64,000 nucleotides of DNA, taken from the NCBI RefSeq assembly GCF_016461825.1, contig NZ_JAEMNU010000094.1, positions 21,244 to 85,243 of the forward strand, in the 5' to 3' direction. The notes beneath the pieces were generated by a model. It ran no database searches. It saw only the letters and a program-made list of their open reading frames with translations, and was not told the DNA's origin. This document shows positions 19,075-28,098 of the stretch, in pieces (within the stretch, counting starts at the first letter, position 1; every line of letters begins with the position of its first letter). The translations under genes were made by a program, and so were the position numbers. This stretch comes from Rugamonas violacea. GTDB lineage: Bacteria; Pseudomonadota; Gammaproteobacteria; Burkholderiales; Burkholderiaceae_D.

Positions 19075-20292
19075 ATGGCCAGATCGAACGGCAACCAAGT
19101 CAAGGAATCGGTCTTCGCCTGGGAGGGCAAGGACAAGAGCGGCAAGACGGTGCGCGGCGAGCTGCGCGCCGGCGGCGAAGCCGTGGTCAACGTGACGCTG
19201 CGGCGCCAGGGCATCATGGTGACCAAGGTCAAGAAAAAGGTCTACCGCAGCGGCAAGAAAATCACCGACAAGGACATCTCCCTGTTCACCCGCCAGTTGG
19301 CGACGATGATGAAGGCCGGCGTGCCGCTGCTGCAATCGTTCGACATCGTCGGCAAGGGCCATGCCAACCCGTCCGTCTCCAAGCTGGTGATGGACCTGCG
19401 CGCCGACATCGAGACGGGCACCAGCCTGAACCAGGCCTTCCGCAAGTTCCCGCTGTACTTCGACCCGCTGTTCTGCAACCTGGTCGGCGCCGGCGAGCAG
19501 GCCGGCATTTTGGAGGACCTGCTGACCCGGCTGGCGATCTACAAGGAAAAGACCCTGGCGATGAAGGCCAAGATCAAGTCGGCGCTGATGTACCCGGTGT
19601 CGATCCTGGCGATCGCCTTCATCGTCACGGCGGTCATCATGATCTGGGTGGTGCCGGCCTTCAAGGAGGTGTTCGCCAGCTTCGGCGCCAACCTGCCGGC
19701 GCCGACCCTGTTCGTGATGGCGGTCTCCGAATATTTCGTGCGCTACTGGTATTTGATTTTCGGCAGCATCTTCGGCAGCCTGTACTTCTTCTTCCAGGCC
19801 TGGCAGCGCTCGCCCAAGGTGCAGCGCAACATGGACATCCTGCTGCTCAAGCTGCCCATCTTCGGCTCGGTGATCCGCAAGGCCACCATCGCCCGCTGGA
19901 CCCGCACCCTGGCCACCATGTTCGCCGCCGGCGTGCCGCTGGTCGAGTCGCTCGACTCGGTCGGCGGCGCCGCCGGCAACGCCGTCTACCTGGACGCCAC
20001 GCGGCGCATCCAGAACGAGGTCAGCACCGGCACCAGCCTGACGGTGGCGATGCAGAACGCCGACGTCTTCCCCAACATGGTGACGCAGATGGTCGCCATC
20101 GGCGAGGAGTCCGGCTCGCTCGACGCCATGCTGGGCAAGGTGGCCGACTTCTACGAGGAGGAGGTCGACGAGGCGGTGGCCTCGCTGTCGAGCCTGATGG
20201 AGCCGATGATCATGGTCATCCTCGGCGTGCTGATCGGCGGCCTGGTGGTGGCGATGTACCTGCCGATCTTCAAGCTCGGCTCGGTGGTCTAG
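19075..20292 (+). CDS. pilC: Type IV pilus inner-membrane platform protein PilC
   Basis: Polytopic inner-membrane platform protein (405 aa) linking PilB to the growing pilus. It has two T2SSF domains (about 75-195 and 280-400; FTRQLATMMKAGVPLLQSFDIVG and TRTLATMFAAGVPLVESLDSVGG) and three hydrophobic segments, including the long ones near 175-200 and 225-245 and the C-terminal one (MIMVILGVLIGGLVVAMYLPIF). AATAGGGAGTCGGC precedes the ATG. Translation is probably coupled to pilB. Confidence 0.96.
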   Translation: MARSNGNQVKESVFAWEGKDKSGKTVRGELRAGGEAVVNVTLRRQGIMVTKVKKKVYRSGKKITDKDISLFTRQLATMMKAGVPLLQSFDIVGKGHANPSVSKLVMDLRADIETGTSLNQAFRKFPLYFDPLFCNLVGAGEQAGILEDLLTRLAIYKEKTLAMKAKIKSALMYPVSILAIAFIVTAVIMIWVVPAFKEVFASFGANLPAPTLFVMAVSEYFVRYWYLIFGSIFGSLYFFFQAWQRSPKVQRNMDILLLKLPIFGSVIRKATIARWTRTLATMFAAGVPLVESLDSVGGAAGNAVYLDATRRIQNEVSTGTSLTVAMQNADVFPNMVTQMVAIGEESGSLDAMLGKVADFYEEEVDEAVASLSSLMEPMIMVILGVLIGGLVVAMYLPIFKLGSVV

Positions 20293-20330
20293 GCGGCGCG
20301 GCCGGGCGGCCGCCGGCCGGCGGACCGCGC

Positions 20331-20440
20331 CGCATCGGGCGGCTGGCCGGCGTCGCATCGGCCGGCTGGCCGGCGTCGCATCGGCCGGCTGGCTGGCGCC
20401 GCATCGGCCGGCTGGCCGGCGCCGCGTCGGCCGGCGGCGG
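20331..20440. repeat. 23-bp GC-rich tandem repeat after pilC
   Basis: Four and a half direct copies of a 23-bp unit beginning CGCATCGGCCGGCTGGCCGG, at 20331, 20354, 20377 and 20400, with a partial copy from 20423. Units differ by one or two bases. Non-coding, in the 352-bp gap between pilC and the transglutaminase gene; the rest of that gap shows no gene. Unit spacing has no unique spacer, so it is not CRISPR. Confidence 0.85.
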
Positions 20441-20644
20441 ATACATCGTTAGTCGGCTACCGGCGCCACTTCCGCCTATGCGCTGGCCGACTCTGCGGAT
20501 TTCTGTCAAAATTAGCAATTCGCCATCACCGCGAGCGCCGTCGCGCTGTGGCATGGAGCACAACGCTCCGGCCATGCCGGGCGCGCCGGGACTTGCCGGC
20601 CGCGCTGAACGGCGCCACACGCCCCAACCTTGACCACCACGAGC

Positions 20645-21265
20645 ATGCACACCGACATCGACACCGCCGCCGACTTCCTGGCCAGCAGCAGCATCATCGA
20701 CCACGACCATCCAGCCGTCGCCGCCCTGGCGCGCAGCCTGGCCGGCGCCAGCGCCGAGCAGACGGCGCGCAACTGCTTCGACTGGGTGCGCGACAACATC
20801 GAGCACAGCATCGACCACGGCCGCGACGAGGTCACCTGCGTCGCCTCCGAGGTGCTGGCCGCCGGCACCGGACTGTGCACGGCGAAGAGCCATCTGCTGG
20901 TCGCCCTGCTGCGCCAACACGGCATCGCCGCCGGTTTCTGCTACCAGCGCCTGCTGTTCGATGAGGCCGGCGGGGCCTATTGCAGCCATGGTCTGGTGGC
21001 GGTGTGGCTGGATGGCCACGGTTGGTATCGCTGTGACGCGCGCGGCAACAAGCCCGGCATCGCCTGCGCCTTCACCCCCGGCCGGGAAAATCTGGCCTTC
21101 GCCGTGCAGGCGCCGGGCGAGTGCCTGTACGACGAGGTGTGGGCCGAGCCGTGGGCGGAACTAGTGGCGCGCACACGGGCGCTGCGCTCGATCGCCGACT
21201 ACCGCGCCGCGCCGCTCGACGTGGCGCCGCCGGTCGCCGCCGCCAATCGGCGCATCGCTGCCTGA
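20645..21265 (+). CDS. Transglutaminase-like cysteine protease family protein
   Basis: Cytoplasmic protein of 206 aa with a transglutaminase-like core. The triad is visible: Cys78 in GTGLCTAKSHLLVALLR, His115 in YCSHGLVAVW and Asp131 in RCDARGN. Such domains act as peptidases or amidases; the substrate is unknown. An upstream TTG could add five residues, but neither start has a strong ribosome site. It lies between pilC and the kinase module and is not a known pilus component. It may be a passenger of the accessory insertion. Confidence 0.78.
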   Translation: MHTDIDTAADFLASSSIIDHDHPAVAALARSLAGASAEQTARNCFDWVRDNIEHSIDHGRDEVTCVASEVLAAGTGLCTAKSHLLVALLRQHGIAAGFCYQRLLFDEAGGAYCSHGLVAVWLDGHGWYRCDARGNKPGIACAFTPGRENLAFAVQAPGECLYDEVWAEPWAELVARTRALRSIADYRAAPLDVAPPVAAANRRIAA

Positions 21266-21358
21266 GGTATTTGAGCTGTCCGAGGTGTCGGCCCGACAAC
21301 TACTGGTCGAAATAACAGCTTGGCAAGAAGTGCTGCTATCAATTAACATTGTCCATAG

Positions 21359-21399
21359 TTAAACGTAGTTTAATTGCAACAGGATAGGAATATTATCCT
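21359..21399. promoter_or_regulatory. AT-rich promoter region with two inverted repeats
   Basis: TTAAAC-GTA-GTTTAA at 21359-21373 and AGGATA-N7-TATCCT at 21381-21399 lie in the AT-rich stretch 21300-21440 just upstream of the kinase gene, in contrast to the GC-rich surroundings. They are plausible operator or promoter elements for the kinase-unknown pair. Confidence 0.4.
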
Positions 21400-21467
21400 A
21401 ACAACAATCATATCTATGATTCAATAGTATTTCGCAAATATGCTGCGCGTGCGCGGCTGGAAGACGA

Positions 21468-23618
21468 ATGGTGTCTGCCTCGATCAACTTGCAACAAAGC
21501 GTACACGGCGCCGACCTGCCGGATCACTTCCAGATCCGCAGCCAGCTCGGCGAGGGCAGCTACGGCCGGGTGTTCGAAGCCTGGGATACCTCCTTGTGCC
21601 GCGCCATTGCGATCAAACAGCTCAAGCAAGGCGCCGCCGCCCTCGATCCGGAACGTCTGATCCGCGAGGCGCGGCAGGCCGCAGCGCTCAGCCACAGCGC
21701 CTTTGTCAAAATCTTCTCGGTGGCCGGGGTCGGCGCCAATCAGGCCATCATCATGGAGCTGGTGCAGGGCAACACGCTGCGCCAGTGCATGCTGGATCGC
21801 ACACTAAACCAGGCGCAGGCGCTGGAAATCGTCGACCAGATCGCCGCCGCCATGGCCGAGGCACATGCCAGCGGCCTGGTGCATGGCGACCTGAAGCCAT
21901 CCAACCTCATCATCGAAGCCTCCGGCGCGCCGCGCATCCTCGACTTCGGCCTGGCACGCCAGATCAATCCGCTGGCCAACCCGTCGTCAATGACCGACCA
22001 CAGCGACGGCACCATCGCCTACATGGCGCCCGAACGCCTGGGCGGCCAACCACCCAGCGTCGCCTCCGACATCTACGCCCTCGGCGCCATGCTGTACGAA
22101 ATGCTGGCCGGCACCCGCCCGTTTGCCGACCTCGACGGCCTAGCCCTCGCCGCCGCCCACCTGCAATCGTGCTCCTCGCGCTGGCCCTTCCCGCCTGAGG
22201 TGCCGGCCGCTACCGTGGCACTCGTGCTGGCTATGACGGCACGCGATCCCAGCGTGCGGCTGCGCTCGATGGCGGCGGTGCGCCAGCGCATCGCCGCGCT
22301 GAGCGCGCCGGACGCCCCGGCGGCAACGGCGACGCGGCGGCGCTGGCGCGGCTGGCGCGGCGCGGCTGCTGCCGGCGCCGCCGTCGCGCTGCTGGGCGGC
22401 GCGCTGTGGCTGCTGGCGCCACTGCAACGCTGGCTGCCCGCCATGGCGCCGGCGCAAACGCTGCAGGCCGGCATGGAGGCGCTGCGCCACTACGACCGCG
22501 ACGACAGCCTGACCGAGGCAACCGCCACCTTCCAGGCAATCCTGCGGCAGAATCCACGCCAGGCCAGCGCCGCCGCCGGCCTGTCGCTCGCCTACAGCAT
22601 GCGCTACAACGGCGACGGGCGCGACCCGGCCCTGCTGGCGCAGGCCAACGCCAGCGCCCAGCAGGCGCTGCGGCTGGACGACCAACTGGCGCTGGCCCAC
22701 GTGGCGCTGGGCGACACGCTGCTGGTGGTCGGCCAGCAGGAAGCCGCGCTGCCGCACTACTCCCGCGCCCTCGAACTCGATCCGCGCTGCCTGCTGGCGC
22801 TGATCGGCAAGATCAACTCCCTGCTCACCCTGCGCCGCTTCGACGAGGCAGAAACGCTGCTGCGTCAGGGACGCCAAATGCATCCGCGCGAACGGCGCCT
22901 GGCCGACCTGCTCGGCACGCTGCGCTTCCAACAGGCCGACTACACCGCCGCCGAGGCGGCCTTCCGCCTCAGCCTGCAACTCGACCCCGAGACCGTCTAC
23001 GCCTACGCCAATCTGAGCATGGCCCTGCTGCGCCAAGGGCGCGGCGACGAGGCGCTGCAGGTACTGCAACAGGGCCTGCAGGTGCGCCCGAACGGCCGCC
23101 TGTACACCAACCTGGGCACCACACTGTTCGCCCGCGCCGACTACGCCGGCGCCGCACAGGCCTTCGAGCGCGCCGTCTCGGGGGCCAAGGGCAGCCCCAA
23201 CGACTATCTGAAGTGGGCCAACCTGGCCGACGCGCTGCGCTGGCTGCCGGGCCGCGAGGCCGACTCGCAGCAGGCCTACCGGCGCGCCAGCGAGCTGCTC
23301 GCCGTGCAGCTCGAACGCACGCCGGACAACGCCGTGCTGGCCTCGCGCATGGGCTGGTACCGCGTCCGTCTGGACGATGCCGCCGGCGCCCTTAAATGGA
23401 CCGAACGGGCACTGGCGCGGGCGCCGGCCAGTCCCGACGTGCAATTCCGCGCTGCGCTGGCGTACGAACTGGGCGGCCGCCGCCCGTCCGCCATCGCCGC
23501 GCTGATACGGGCGAGCACCCTGGGCTATCCCGCCCATTTGATCGACAGCGAGCCCGACTTGATCGCGTTGCGGCGCGATCCACATTATCAATCCCTCCTC
23601 CTTGAAAGTGCACAATGA
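21468..23618 (+). CDS. Membrane Ser/Thr protein kinase with TPR sensor region
   Basis: Eukaryotic-type (Hanks) kinase, 716 aa. The kinase domain (about 20-275) has glycine loop GEGSYGRV (28-35), Lys50 (AIAIK), catalytic HGDLKPSN (139-146), DFG (159-161) and APE (187-189). The HRD arginine is Gly, so it is a non-RD kinase that may not depend on activation-loop phosphorylation. A single transmembrane helix at about 298-318 is followed by TPR-like repeats (about 330-700; for example AYANLSMALLRQGRGDEALQVLQQGLQ), expected in the periplasm. Its stop overlaps the next gene by 4 bp (ATGA), so the two are translationally coupled. Targets unknown; location between pilC and pilD is notable. Confidence 0.9.
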   Translation: MVSASINLQQSVHGADLPDHFQIRSQLGEGSYGRVFEAWDTSLCRAIAIKQLKQGAAALDPERLIREARQAAALSHSAFVKIFSVAGVGANQAIIMELVQGNTLRQCMLDRTLNQAQALEIVDQIAAAMAEAHASGLVHGDLKPSNLIIEASGAPRILDFGLARQINPLANPSSMTDHSDGTIAYMAPERLGGQPPSVASDIYALGAMLYEMLAGTRPFADLDGLALAAAHLQSCSSRWPFPPEVPAATVALVLAMTARDPSVRLRSMAAVRQRIAALSAPDAPAATATRRRWRGWRGAAAAGAAVALLGGALWLLAPLQRWLPAMAPAQTLQAGMEALRHYDRDDSLTEATATFQAILRQNPRQASAAAGLSLAYSMRYNGDGRDPALLAQANASAQQALRLDDQLALAHVALGDTLLVVGQQEAALPHYSRALELDPRCLLALIGKINSLLTLRRFDEAETLLRQGRQMHPRERRLADLLGTLRFQQADYTAAEAAFRLSLQLDPETVYAYANLSMALLRQGRGDEALQVLQQGLQVRPNGRLYTNLGTTLFARADYAGAAQAFERAVSGAKGSPNDYLKWANLADALRWLPGREADSQQAYRRASELLAVQLERTPDNAVLASRMGWYRVRLDDAAGALKWTERALARAPASPDVQFRAALAYELGGRRPSAIAALIRASTLGYPAHLIDSEPDLIALRRDPHYQSLLLESAQ

Positions 23619-24199
23619 AACTGGAAGCGCAAGCAGCCAACACGGAAGACAAAGCATACAAAGAAGTATTGTTGAAGGTATCGTTCGACGCCAACCAGAC
23701 CAGCGACGCGCTGGACTGGGAGTTCCTGCCGAATTCGCGCCCGGTCAAGGGTGACCACGCCGGCGGCATCCTGTTCCAACCGGGTGAGATGCTGCACGTC
23801 GAAATCGACGGCCTGGGCAGCCACGCCAGCGGCTACCGTGGCTTCGAGGTGGTCGACTGCTGCCTGCTGACAAACCCGCAAATCATCCAAATCGGCGCCA
23901 AGCTGCCGCTCAAGTACGCCGCCCCCTCGCCGTTCTGCGGCATCGACCGCGCCGTTTACGTCCTACCTAACAAGTTCGAGGTGGTTCCGTGCACTGAACC
24001 GCACCCGAGCCGTCCACACGAGCACCGCGTCAAGCAAGTCTGGCAAGGCGAGCTGGAAGTGGCCAAGGCGCAGGGCCGCTGGGAAATATCCCTCTACGTC
24101 ACAGTGCGGCTCAACTTCGGCGACGTCCGCCCGGCCGAGCTGCGCGTCTTCTCGTTCGATCCGGAAGGCGAAGTCGGCGACGGCGGTGCCCCACCTTAA
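23615..24199 (+). CDS. Unknown protein coupled to the Ser/Thr kinase
   Basis: A 194-aa protein I do not recognise. No signal peptide or transmembrane helix. The composition and alternating hydrophobic pattern suggest a mostly beta fold (segments EVLLKVSFDA, EMLHVEIDGLGSH, WEISLYVTVRLNF). It contains a CC pair (VVDCCLL) and further Cys residues near 114 and 128. ATGA overlap with the kinase gene makes a substrate, partner or effector of the kinase the natural guess, but nothing in the sequence proves it. A 196-bp gap separates it from pilD. Confidence 0.75.
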   Translation: MKLEAQAANTEDKAYKEVLLKVSFDANQTSDALDWEFLPNSRPVKGDHAGGILFQPGEMLHVEIDGLGSHASGYRGFEVVDCCLLTNPQIIQIGAKLPLKYAAPSPFCGIDRAVYVLPNKFEVVPCTEPHPSRPHEHRVKQVWQGELEVAKAQGRWEISLYVTVRLNFGDVRPAELRVFSFDPEGEVGDGGAPP

Positions 24200-24395
24200 G
24201 CAACAGCCCGCCGGCGCCGCCGCCCGCTCGCCCTGAGCAGGGCCGCGCCGGCCCGGCAAAAAATCCCCTCCAACAACAAAATCTGCGACGCCGGTCCGCC
24301 GCCGCCGGGCTTGCCGTGTTTTAATACGGGAATTCGCCCGCCGCCGCCTCGTCGAGACGGCGCGTCCGGGCCAACCGAACGCGGAAGCCGATACG

Positions 24396-25265
24396 ATGTC
24401 CCCACACCCCCTGCTCTTCGCCGCTCCGGCCGACTTCGCCGTCAGCCTGCTGGCCGGCCTGTTCGGCTTGCTGTTCGGCAGCTTCCTCAACGTGGTGATC
24501 TACCGCGTGCCGAAGATGATGCAGCGCGAATCGGACAACTACGTCGCCGTCGAGAGCGGCCGCGAGCCGCCCCACGCCGACCGTTTCAACCTGATGGTGC
24601 CGCGCTCGGCCTGCCCGCACTGCGGCCACCAGATCGGCGCGCTGGAAAACATCCCCCTGCTCAGCTGGCTGCTGCTGCGCGGCAAATGCAGCGCCTGCAA
24701 GGCGCCGATCTCGGTCCGCTACCCGGCCGTCGAACTGCTCACCGGCCTGCTGTCGGCCCTGTTGGTGTGGCGCTTCGGCAGCGGCTGGGCCGGCCTGGCC
24801 ACGCTGTTCTTCCTCTACAGCCTGATCGCCATGACCTTCATCGACGCCGACACCCAGTTGCTGCCCGACGACCTGACCTACCCGCTGCTGTGGGTCGGCC
24901 TGCTGGTCAACCTGAACGGCACCTTCGTGCCCTTGCAGGACGCGGTGATCGGCGCGGCGGCCGGCTATCTGGCGCTGTGGAGCATCTACTGGCTGTTCAA
25001 GCTGGCGACCGGAAAAGAGGGAATGGGGTATGGTGACTTCAAACTGCTGGCCGCGCTGGGCGCCTGGCTGGGCTGGGCCATGCTGCCGACCATCATCCTG
25101 TTGTCCTCGGTGGTCGGCGCGTTGGTCGGCATTGGCCTGATCGTCTTCGCCCGCCACGGCCGCAACAACCCGATCCCCTTCGGCCCCTATCTGGCCGCCG
25201 CCGGGCTGATCGCCATGTTGTACGGCAACTCGATTTCCGCTTACACCCTCGGCCTGCTGGGCTGA
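24396..25265 (+). CDS. pilD: Prepilin peptidase / N-methyltransferase PilD
   Basis: Bifunctional inner-membrane aspartyl protease (289 aa) that cleaves type IV prepilin leaders and N-methylates the new Phe1. The N-terminal cytoplasmic loop holds the two zinc CxxC pairs (CPHCG and CSACK, about 70-110). Catalytic Asp residues are in FIDADTQLLPDDLT and GYGDFKLLAALGAW. About eight hydrophobic segments. coaE begins 8 bases after its stop. Confidence 0.96.
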   Translation: MSPHPLLFAAPADFAVSLLAGLFGLLFGSFLNVVIYRVPKMMQRESDNYVAVESGREPPHADRFNLMVPRSACPHCGHQIGALENIPLLSWLLLRGKCSACKAPISVRYPAVELLTGLLSALLVWRFGSGWAGLATLFFLYSLIAMTFIDADTQLLPDDLTYPLLWVGLLVNLNGTFVPLQDAVIGAAAGYLALWSIYWLFKLATGKEGMGYGDFKLLAALGAWLGWAMLPTIILLSSVVGALVGIGLIVFARHGRNNPIPFGPYLAAAGLIAMLYGNSISAYTLGLLG

Positions 25266-25272
25266 ACCACCG

Positions 25273-25953
25273 ATGACCATGTCCGCCACGCCCGCCACCG
25301 CCCCGCCCCCAGTCATATCCCCCCTCCCCTTCGCCGTCGGCCTGACCGGCGGCATCGGTTGCGGCAAGAGCACCGTCGCCGACATGTTCGCCGCGCGTGG
25401 CGCCAGCATCGTCGACACCGACCTGATCGCCCACCAGCTGACCGGGCCGGGCGGCGCCGCCATGGCCGCCATCGTCGCCGAATTCGGCGCCGAGTTCGCC
25501 GACGCCCACGGCGCGCTCGAGCGTGCCCGCATGCGCGCGCTGGTGTTCGGGGAGCCGGCGGCCAAGGCCAGGCTGGAGGCGATCCTGCATCCGCGCATCC
25601 GCGACGCCGCGCTGGCGGCCGCCGCCGCCGCCAGCGGCAGCTACGTGATCTACGCCGTGCCGCTGCTGTTCGAATCGGGCAGCTGGCGCGCCCGCGTCGC
25701 CCGGGTGCTGGCCGTCGACTGCCCGGAAAGCCTGCAAATCGCCCGCGTGATGGCGCGCAATGGCTTGCCAGAAGCCCAGGTCAAGGCCATTATGGCGACT
25801 CAGGTGCCGCGCCAACTGCGCCGCGAGTTGGCCGACGATATCGTCAGCAACGAGGGCGGCATCGCCGACCTGGCGCCGCAAATCGAGCGGCTGCACAATT
25901 TATACCTGGCATTTTCGAAAAGAACGACGACAATACCGTCGCAACGTTTGTAA
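25273..25953 (+). CDS. coaE: Dephospho-CoA kinase
   Basis: Final step of coenzyme A synthesis: phosphorylates the ribose 3'-OH of dephospho-CoA. P-loop GGIGCGKS (26-33), [10 protein letters not shown] with the catalytic Asp, and the family segment VPLLFESG. At 226 aa it has a short N-terminal Pro/Ala extension before the P-loop; a second Met at position 3 is an alternative start. The link pilD-coaE-zapD-yacG is conserved in many beta- and gammaproteobacteria. Confidence 0.95.
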   Translation: MTMSATPATAPPPVISPLPFAVGLTGGIGCGKSTVADMFAARGASIVDTDLIAHQLTGPGGAAMAAIVAEFGAEFADAHGALERARMRALVFGEPAAKARLEAILHPRIRDAALAAAAAASGSYVIYAVPLLFESGSWRARVARVLAVDCPESLQIARVMARNGLPEAQVKAIMATQVPRQLRRELADDIVSNEGGIADLAPQIERLHNLYLAFSKRTTTIPSQRL

Positions 25954-26018
25954 TTTTGCTTCGCTTGCTTCAAAATCACGGGATTGAGCGGGTTCCACAC
26001 ATAAAAAGGGATGTTATT

Positions 26019-26774
26019 TTGATTGTCTACGAATATCCTTTCAACGAGCGCATACGCACGTTGTTGCGGTTGGAGGATCTGTACGAGAAATTCAAGTTCT
26101 TTGTCCATCAAGAACATCCAATGCAACATCACGTCGCCCTCGCCACCATCTTCGACATGCTCGAAGTGGCCGGCCGCGCCGACCTCAAATCCGATCTACT
26201 GCAGGAGCTGGAACGCCAGCGGCAAAGCCTGCTCGGCTACCGCATGAATCCAAATGTCCAGGCGGAAACGCTGGACGCGATACTCGCCGAGCTCGACGAC
26301 GTCAGCAGCGCGCTGGTGTCGGCCCAGGGCAAGACCGGCCAAAACGTGCGCGACAATGAATGGCTGATGAGCATACGCGGCCGCACCATCATCCCCGGCG
26401 GCGCCTGCGAGTTCGACCTGCCGTCCTACTACGCCTGGCAGAAACGCAGCGCCCAGCAGCGCTTCAACGACATCGCCAACTGGTTCGCCCCGCTGGCGCC
26501 GCTGTTCGACGCGCTGGCCCTGGTGCTGCGCCTGCTGCGCGACTCGGGCGGCCCGATCAAGATGATCGCCGTCGCCGGCAGCTACCAACAAATGCTGCAA
26601 GGCAAGGTCTACCAGATGCTGCGGCTGAGCCTGGACGAATCCTTGGGCGCGATCCCGGAGATTTCCGCCAACAAATACATGCTGTGGGTGCGTTTCACCA
26701 CCCAGGGCGGCGACTTGAAACCCAAGCCGCTGGAAGACGATGTCCCATTTGAGCTGACGCTCTGTAACTTTTGA
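26019..26774 (+). CDS. zapD: Cell division protein ZapD
   Basis: FtsZ-associated protein (251 aa) that bundles protofilaments and supports the Z ring. The conserved opening [23 protein letters not shown] and C-terminal LTLCNF identify it. The start is taken as TTG at 26019 because AAGGGA lies 8 bases upstream and because homologues begin [10 protein letters not shown]. Sits between coaE and yacG in the usual order. Confidence 0.93.
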   Translation: MIVYEYPFNERIRTLLRLEDLYEKFKFFVHQEHPMQHHVALATIFDMLEVAGRADLKSDLLQELERQRQSLLGYRMNPNVQAETLDAILAELDDVSSALVSAQGKTGQNVRDNEWLMSIRGRTIIPGGACEFDLPSYYAWQKRSAQQRFNDIANWFAPLAPLFDALALVLRLLRDSGGPIKMIAVAGSYQQMLQGKVYQMLRLSLDESLGAIPEISANKYMLWVRFTTQGGDLKPKPLEDDVPFELTLCNF

Positions 26775-26788
26775 GAAGATGATTTGCG

Positions 26789-26959
26789 ATGACCGTAGTT
26801 GATTGCCCGACCTGCGCCAAGAAGGTGGAGTGGAGCGAAAAGAACAAATACCGCCCGTTCTGCTCGGAGCGCTGCAAACAGATCGACCTGGGCGCCTGGG
26901 CCGAGGAAAAGTACGCCATCCCGGCCGCCCCGCCGGTCGATCCGCTCGACGAGGAATAG
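26789..26959 (+). CDS. yacG: DNA gyrase inhibitor YacG (zinc-finger)
   Basis: Small zinc protein (56 aa) that binds GyrB and inhibits gyrase. Zinc ligands C6, C9 (CPTC), C25 and C29 (FCSERC), followed by the family sequence [18 protein letters not shown]. Starts 14 bases after zapD. Below 60 codons, so easily missed. It is the last backbone gene before a lower-GC insertion. Confidence 0.93.
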   Translation: MTVVDCPTCAKKVEWSEKNKYRPFCSERCKQIDLGAWAEEKYAIPAAPPVDPLDEE

Positions 26960-26984
26960 AGAGCTGTCGGCGATGACAGCCTCT

Positions 26985-27392
26985 TCACTTGTATAACTGA
27001 TAAAAATCCAGATATTCGGGACTCATCTGCCCGCCCGACACGCCGGCAGCGATGCGCTCGAACACGATCGGGCTGATCGGCGGCGGCCGAAACAGGATTG
27101 TTTTCGCTGCGATGAGTTGGCGTAGCCGCTGTAGACTGATCTTGCGCGCCTTTGAGTACAGTATGTAGCTTCGGCGCCGGATGAAAGAGTGATCGCCAAC
27201 CTCAAGGATGCACGCCGGGTCGTACGGAACGTTCGGGTAGATCGTCGTAGCGTTGACCAACAATATCGAGTCGTGCTTTGCCGGGTCGGTCAATACGACG
27301 AAAAAATGAAATTGCTCCTCCGACAAATCAGGACCGCTTGGTATTAAAAAAGCGTCTCTCCGGGCAATCGGAAAGTGGGCTGAGCTAATCAT
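26985..27392 (-). CDS. Putative toxin paired with a Panacea antitoxin
   Basis: 135-aa protein, not assigned with certainty. It reads HFFVVLTDP, SILLVNATTIYP, ACILEVGDHSFIRRRSYILYSKARK; the beta-rich plan with a GDHsFI motif is reminiscent of SH3-like PemK/MazF-type folds, but that is inference. It is the downstream partner of a DUF4065 protein and overlaps it by 8 bp, the typical place of the toxin in such pairs. GC content is visibly lower than in flanking genes, suggesting transfer. Convergent with yacG. Confidence 0.65.
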   Translation of the reverse strand: MISSAHFPIARRDAFLIPSGPDLSEEQFHFFVVLTDPAKHDSILLVNATTIYPNVPYDPACILEVGDHSFIRRRSYILYSKARKISLQRLRQLIAAKTILFRPPPISPIVFERIAAGVSGGQMSPEYLDFYQLYK

Positions 27393-27939
27393 CTGCGTCA
27401 GCGAGCAACTTGTCCAGGTACTGCTGCGCCTTCATTTCTTTCGCCATCAATTCGGCGTCGGGCGCTGAAGCCCCAAGCGCCATAAAGACACGTTGCGCCG
27501 GAATCGGCGACGATGAACCCTTTGGATCTTTCCACTCCGCGCACTGATCATGCGTATATTTGACAAGATCCCATTGATTCATCTGGCCGAACTCTGCCCA
27601 GACGCCATCAACGATACTCATCGTCGCATCGCTCAAAGCATCCAGGTTCTTACGTGCAATCGCATGTTTGAGCCGCACTTCATGCTGTTCACGGTCTTCG
27701 ACCAAGCCATCCCACTCATCCGACACAATAAAACCATTCGTCAGATCAAGCGATTGCGAAAGAACCGGCCCCTTTGGCATGGAGACCATTTGGTCATCAG
27801 AAACTTGAAATCCATGACGCTTCATGGCCTCGCGCTCGACAAGATATAGCAATTTTGTCAATTTGAGCACATTCAGACGACCGCCCGCTCGGTCGAGCAG
27901 CGCAGCGGCCAACTGTGCTGCTTCGCGTTTCTTAAACAT
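27385..27939 (-). CDS. Panacea-domain (DUF4065/SocA-like) antitoxin
   Basis: 184-aa protein with the Panacea/DUF4065 domain, recognised by LNVLKLTKLLYLVEREAMKRHG (part of about 20-45), the MPKGPVLSQSLDL segment and the helix FGQMNQWDLVKYTHD. The family neutralises varied toxins and includes SocA. The start at 27939 is chosen because GAGGAA lies just upstream; an ATG eight codons earlier would place that ribosome site inside the gene. It precedes and overlaps the putative toxin gene, the antitoxin-first order common in TA operons. Low GC compared with neighbours. Confidence 0.82.
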   Translation of the reverse strand: MFKKREAAQLAAALLDRAGGRLNVLKLTKLLYLVEREAMKRHGFQVSDDQMVSMPKGPVLSQSLDLTNGFIVSDEWDGLVEDREQHEVRLKHAIARKNLDALSDATMSIVDGVWAEFGQMNQWDLVKYTHDQCAEWKDPKGSSSPIPAQRVFMALGASAPDAELMAKEMKAQQYLDKLLADADD

Positions 27940-28098
27940 GATATTTTCCTCGAAAATCAGCACTTCAACGACGCCGATTCACTTCATTCAGAATATACCC
28001 AAACCAGCCGGCGCGACGACGCGCGCTACCAATATAACGCATTGGCGAACGCTCCGTTTAGCTGGCATTAAAGACGCAACGGATGCCACCGGCGCAAG

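Noticed and set aside
17260..20358. Open frame of over 1000 codons antisense to pilB and pilC
   Set aside because: Composition is His/Gln/Arg/Gly/Val-rich with no recognisable domain, as produced opposite GC-rich codon use; the sense strand encodes clear PilB and PilC.
20331..20440. Possible CRISPR array
   Set aside because: Units follow each other with no unique spacers and no cas genes are near; it is a simple tandem repeat.
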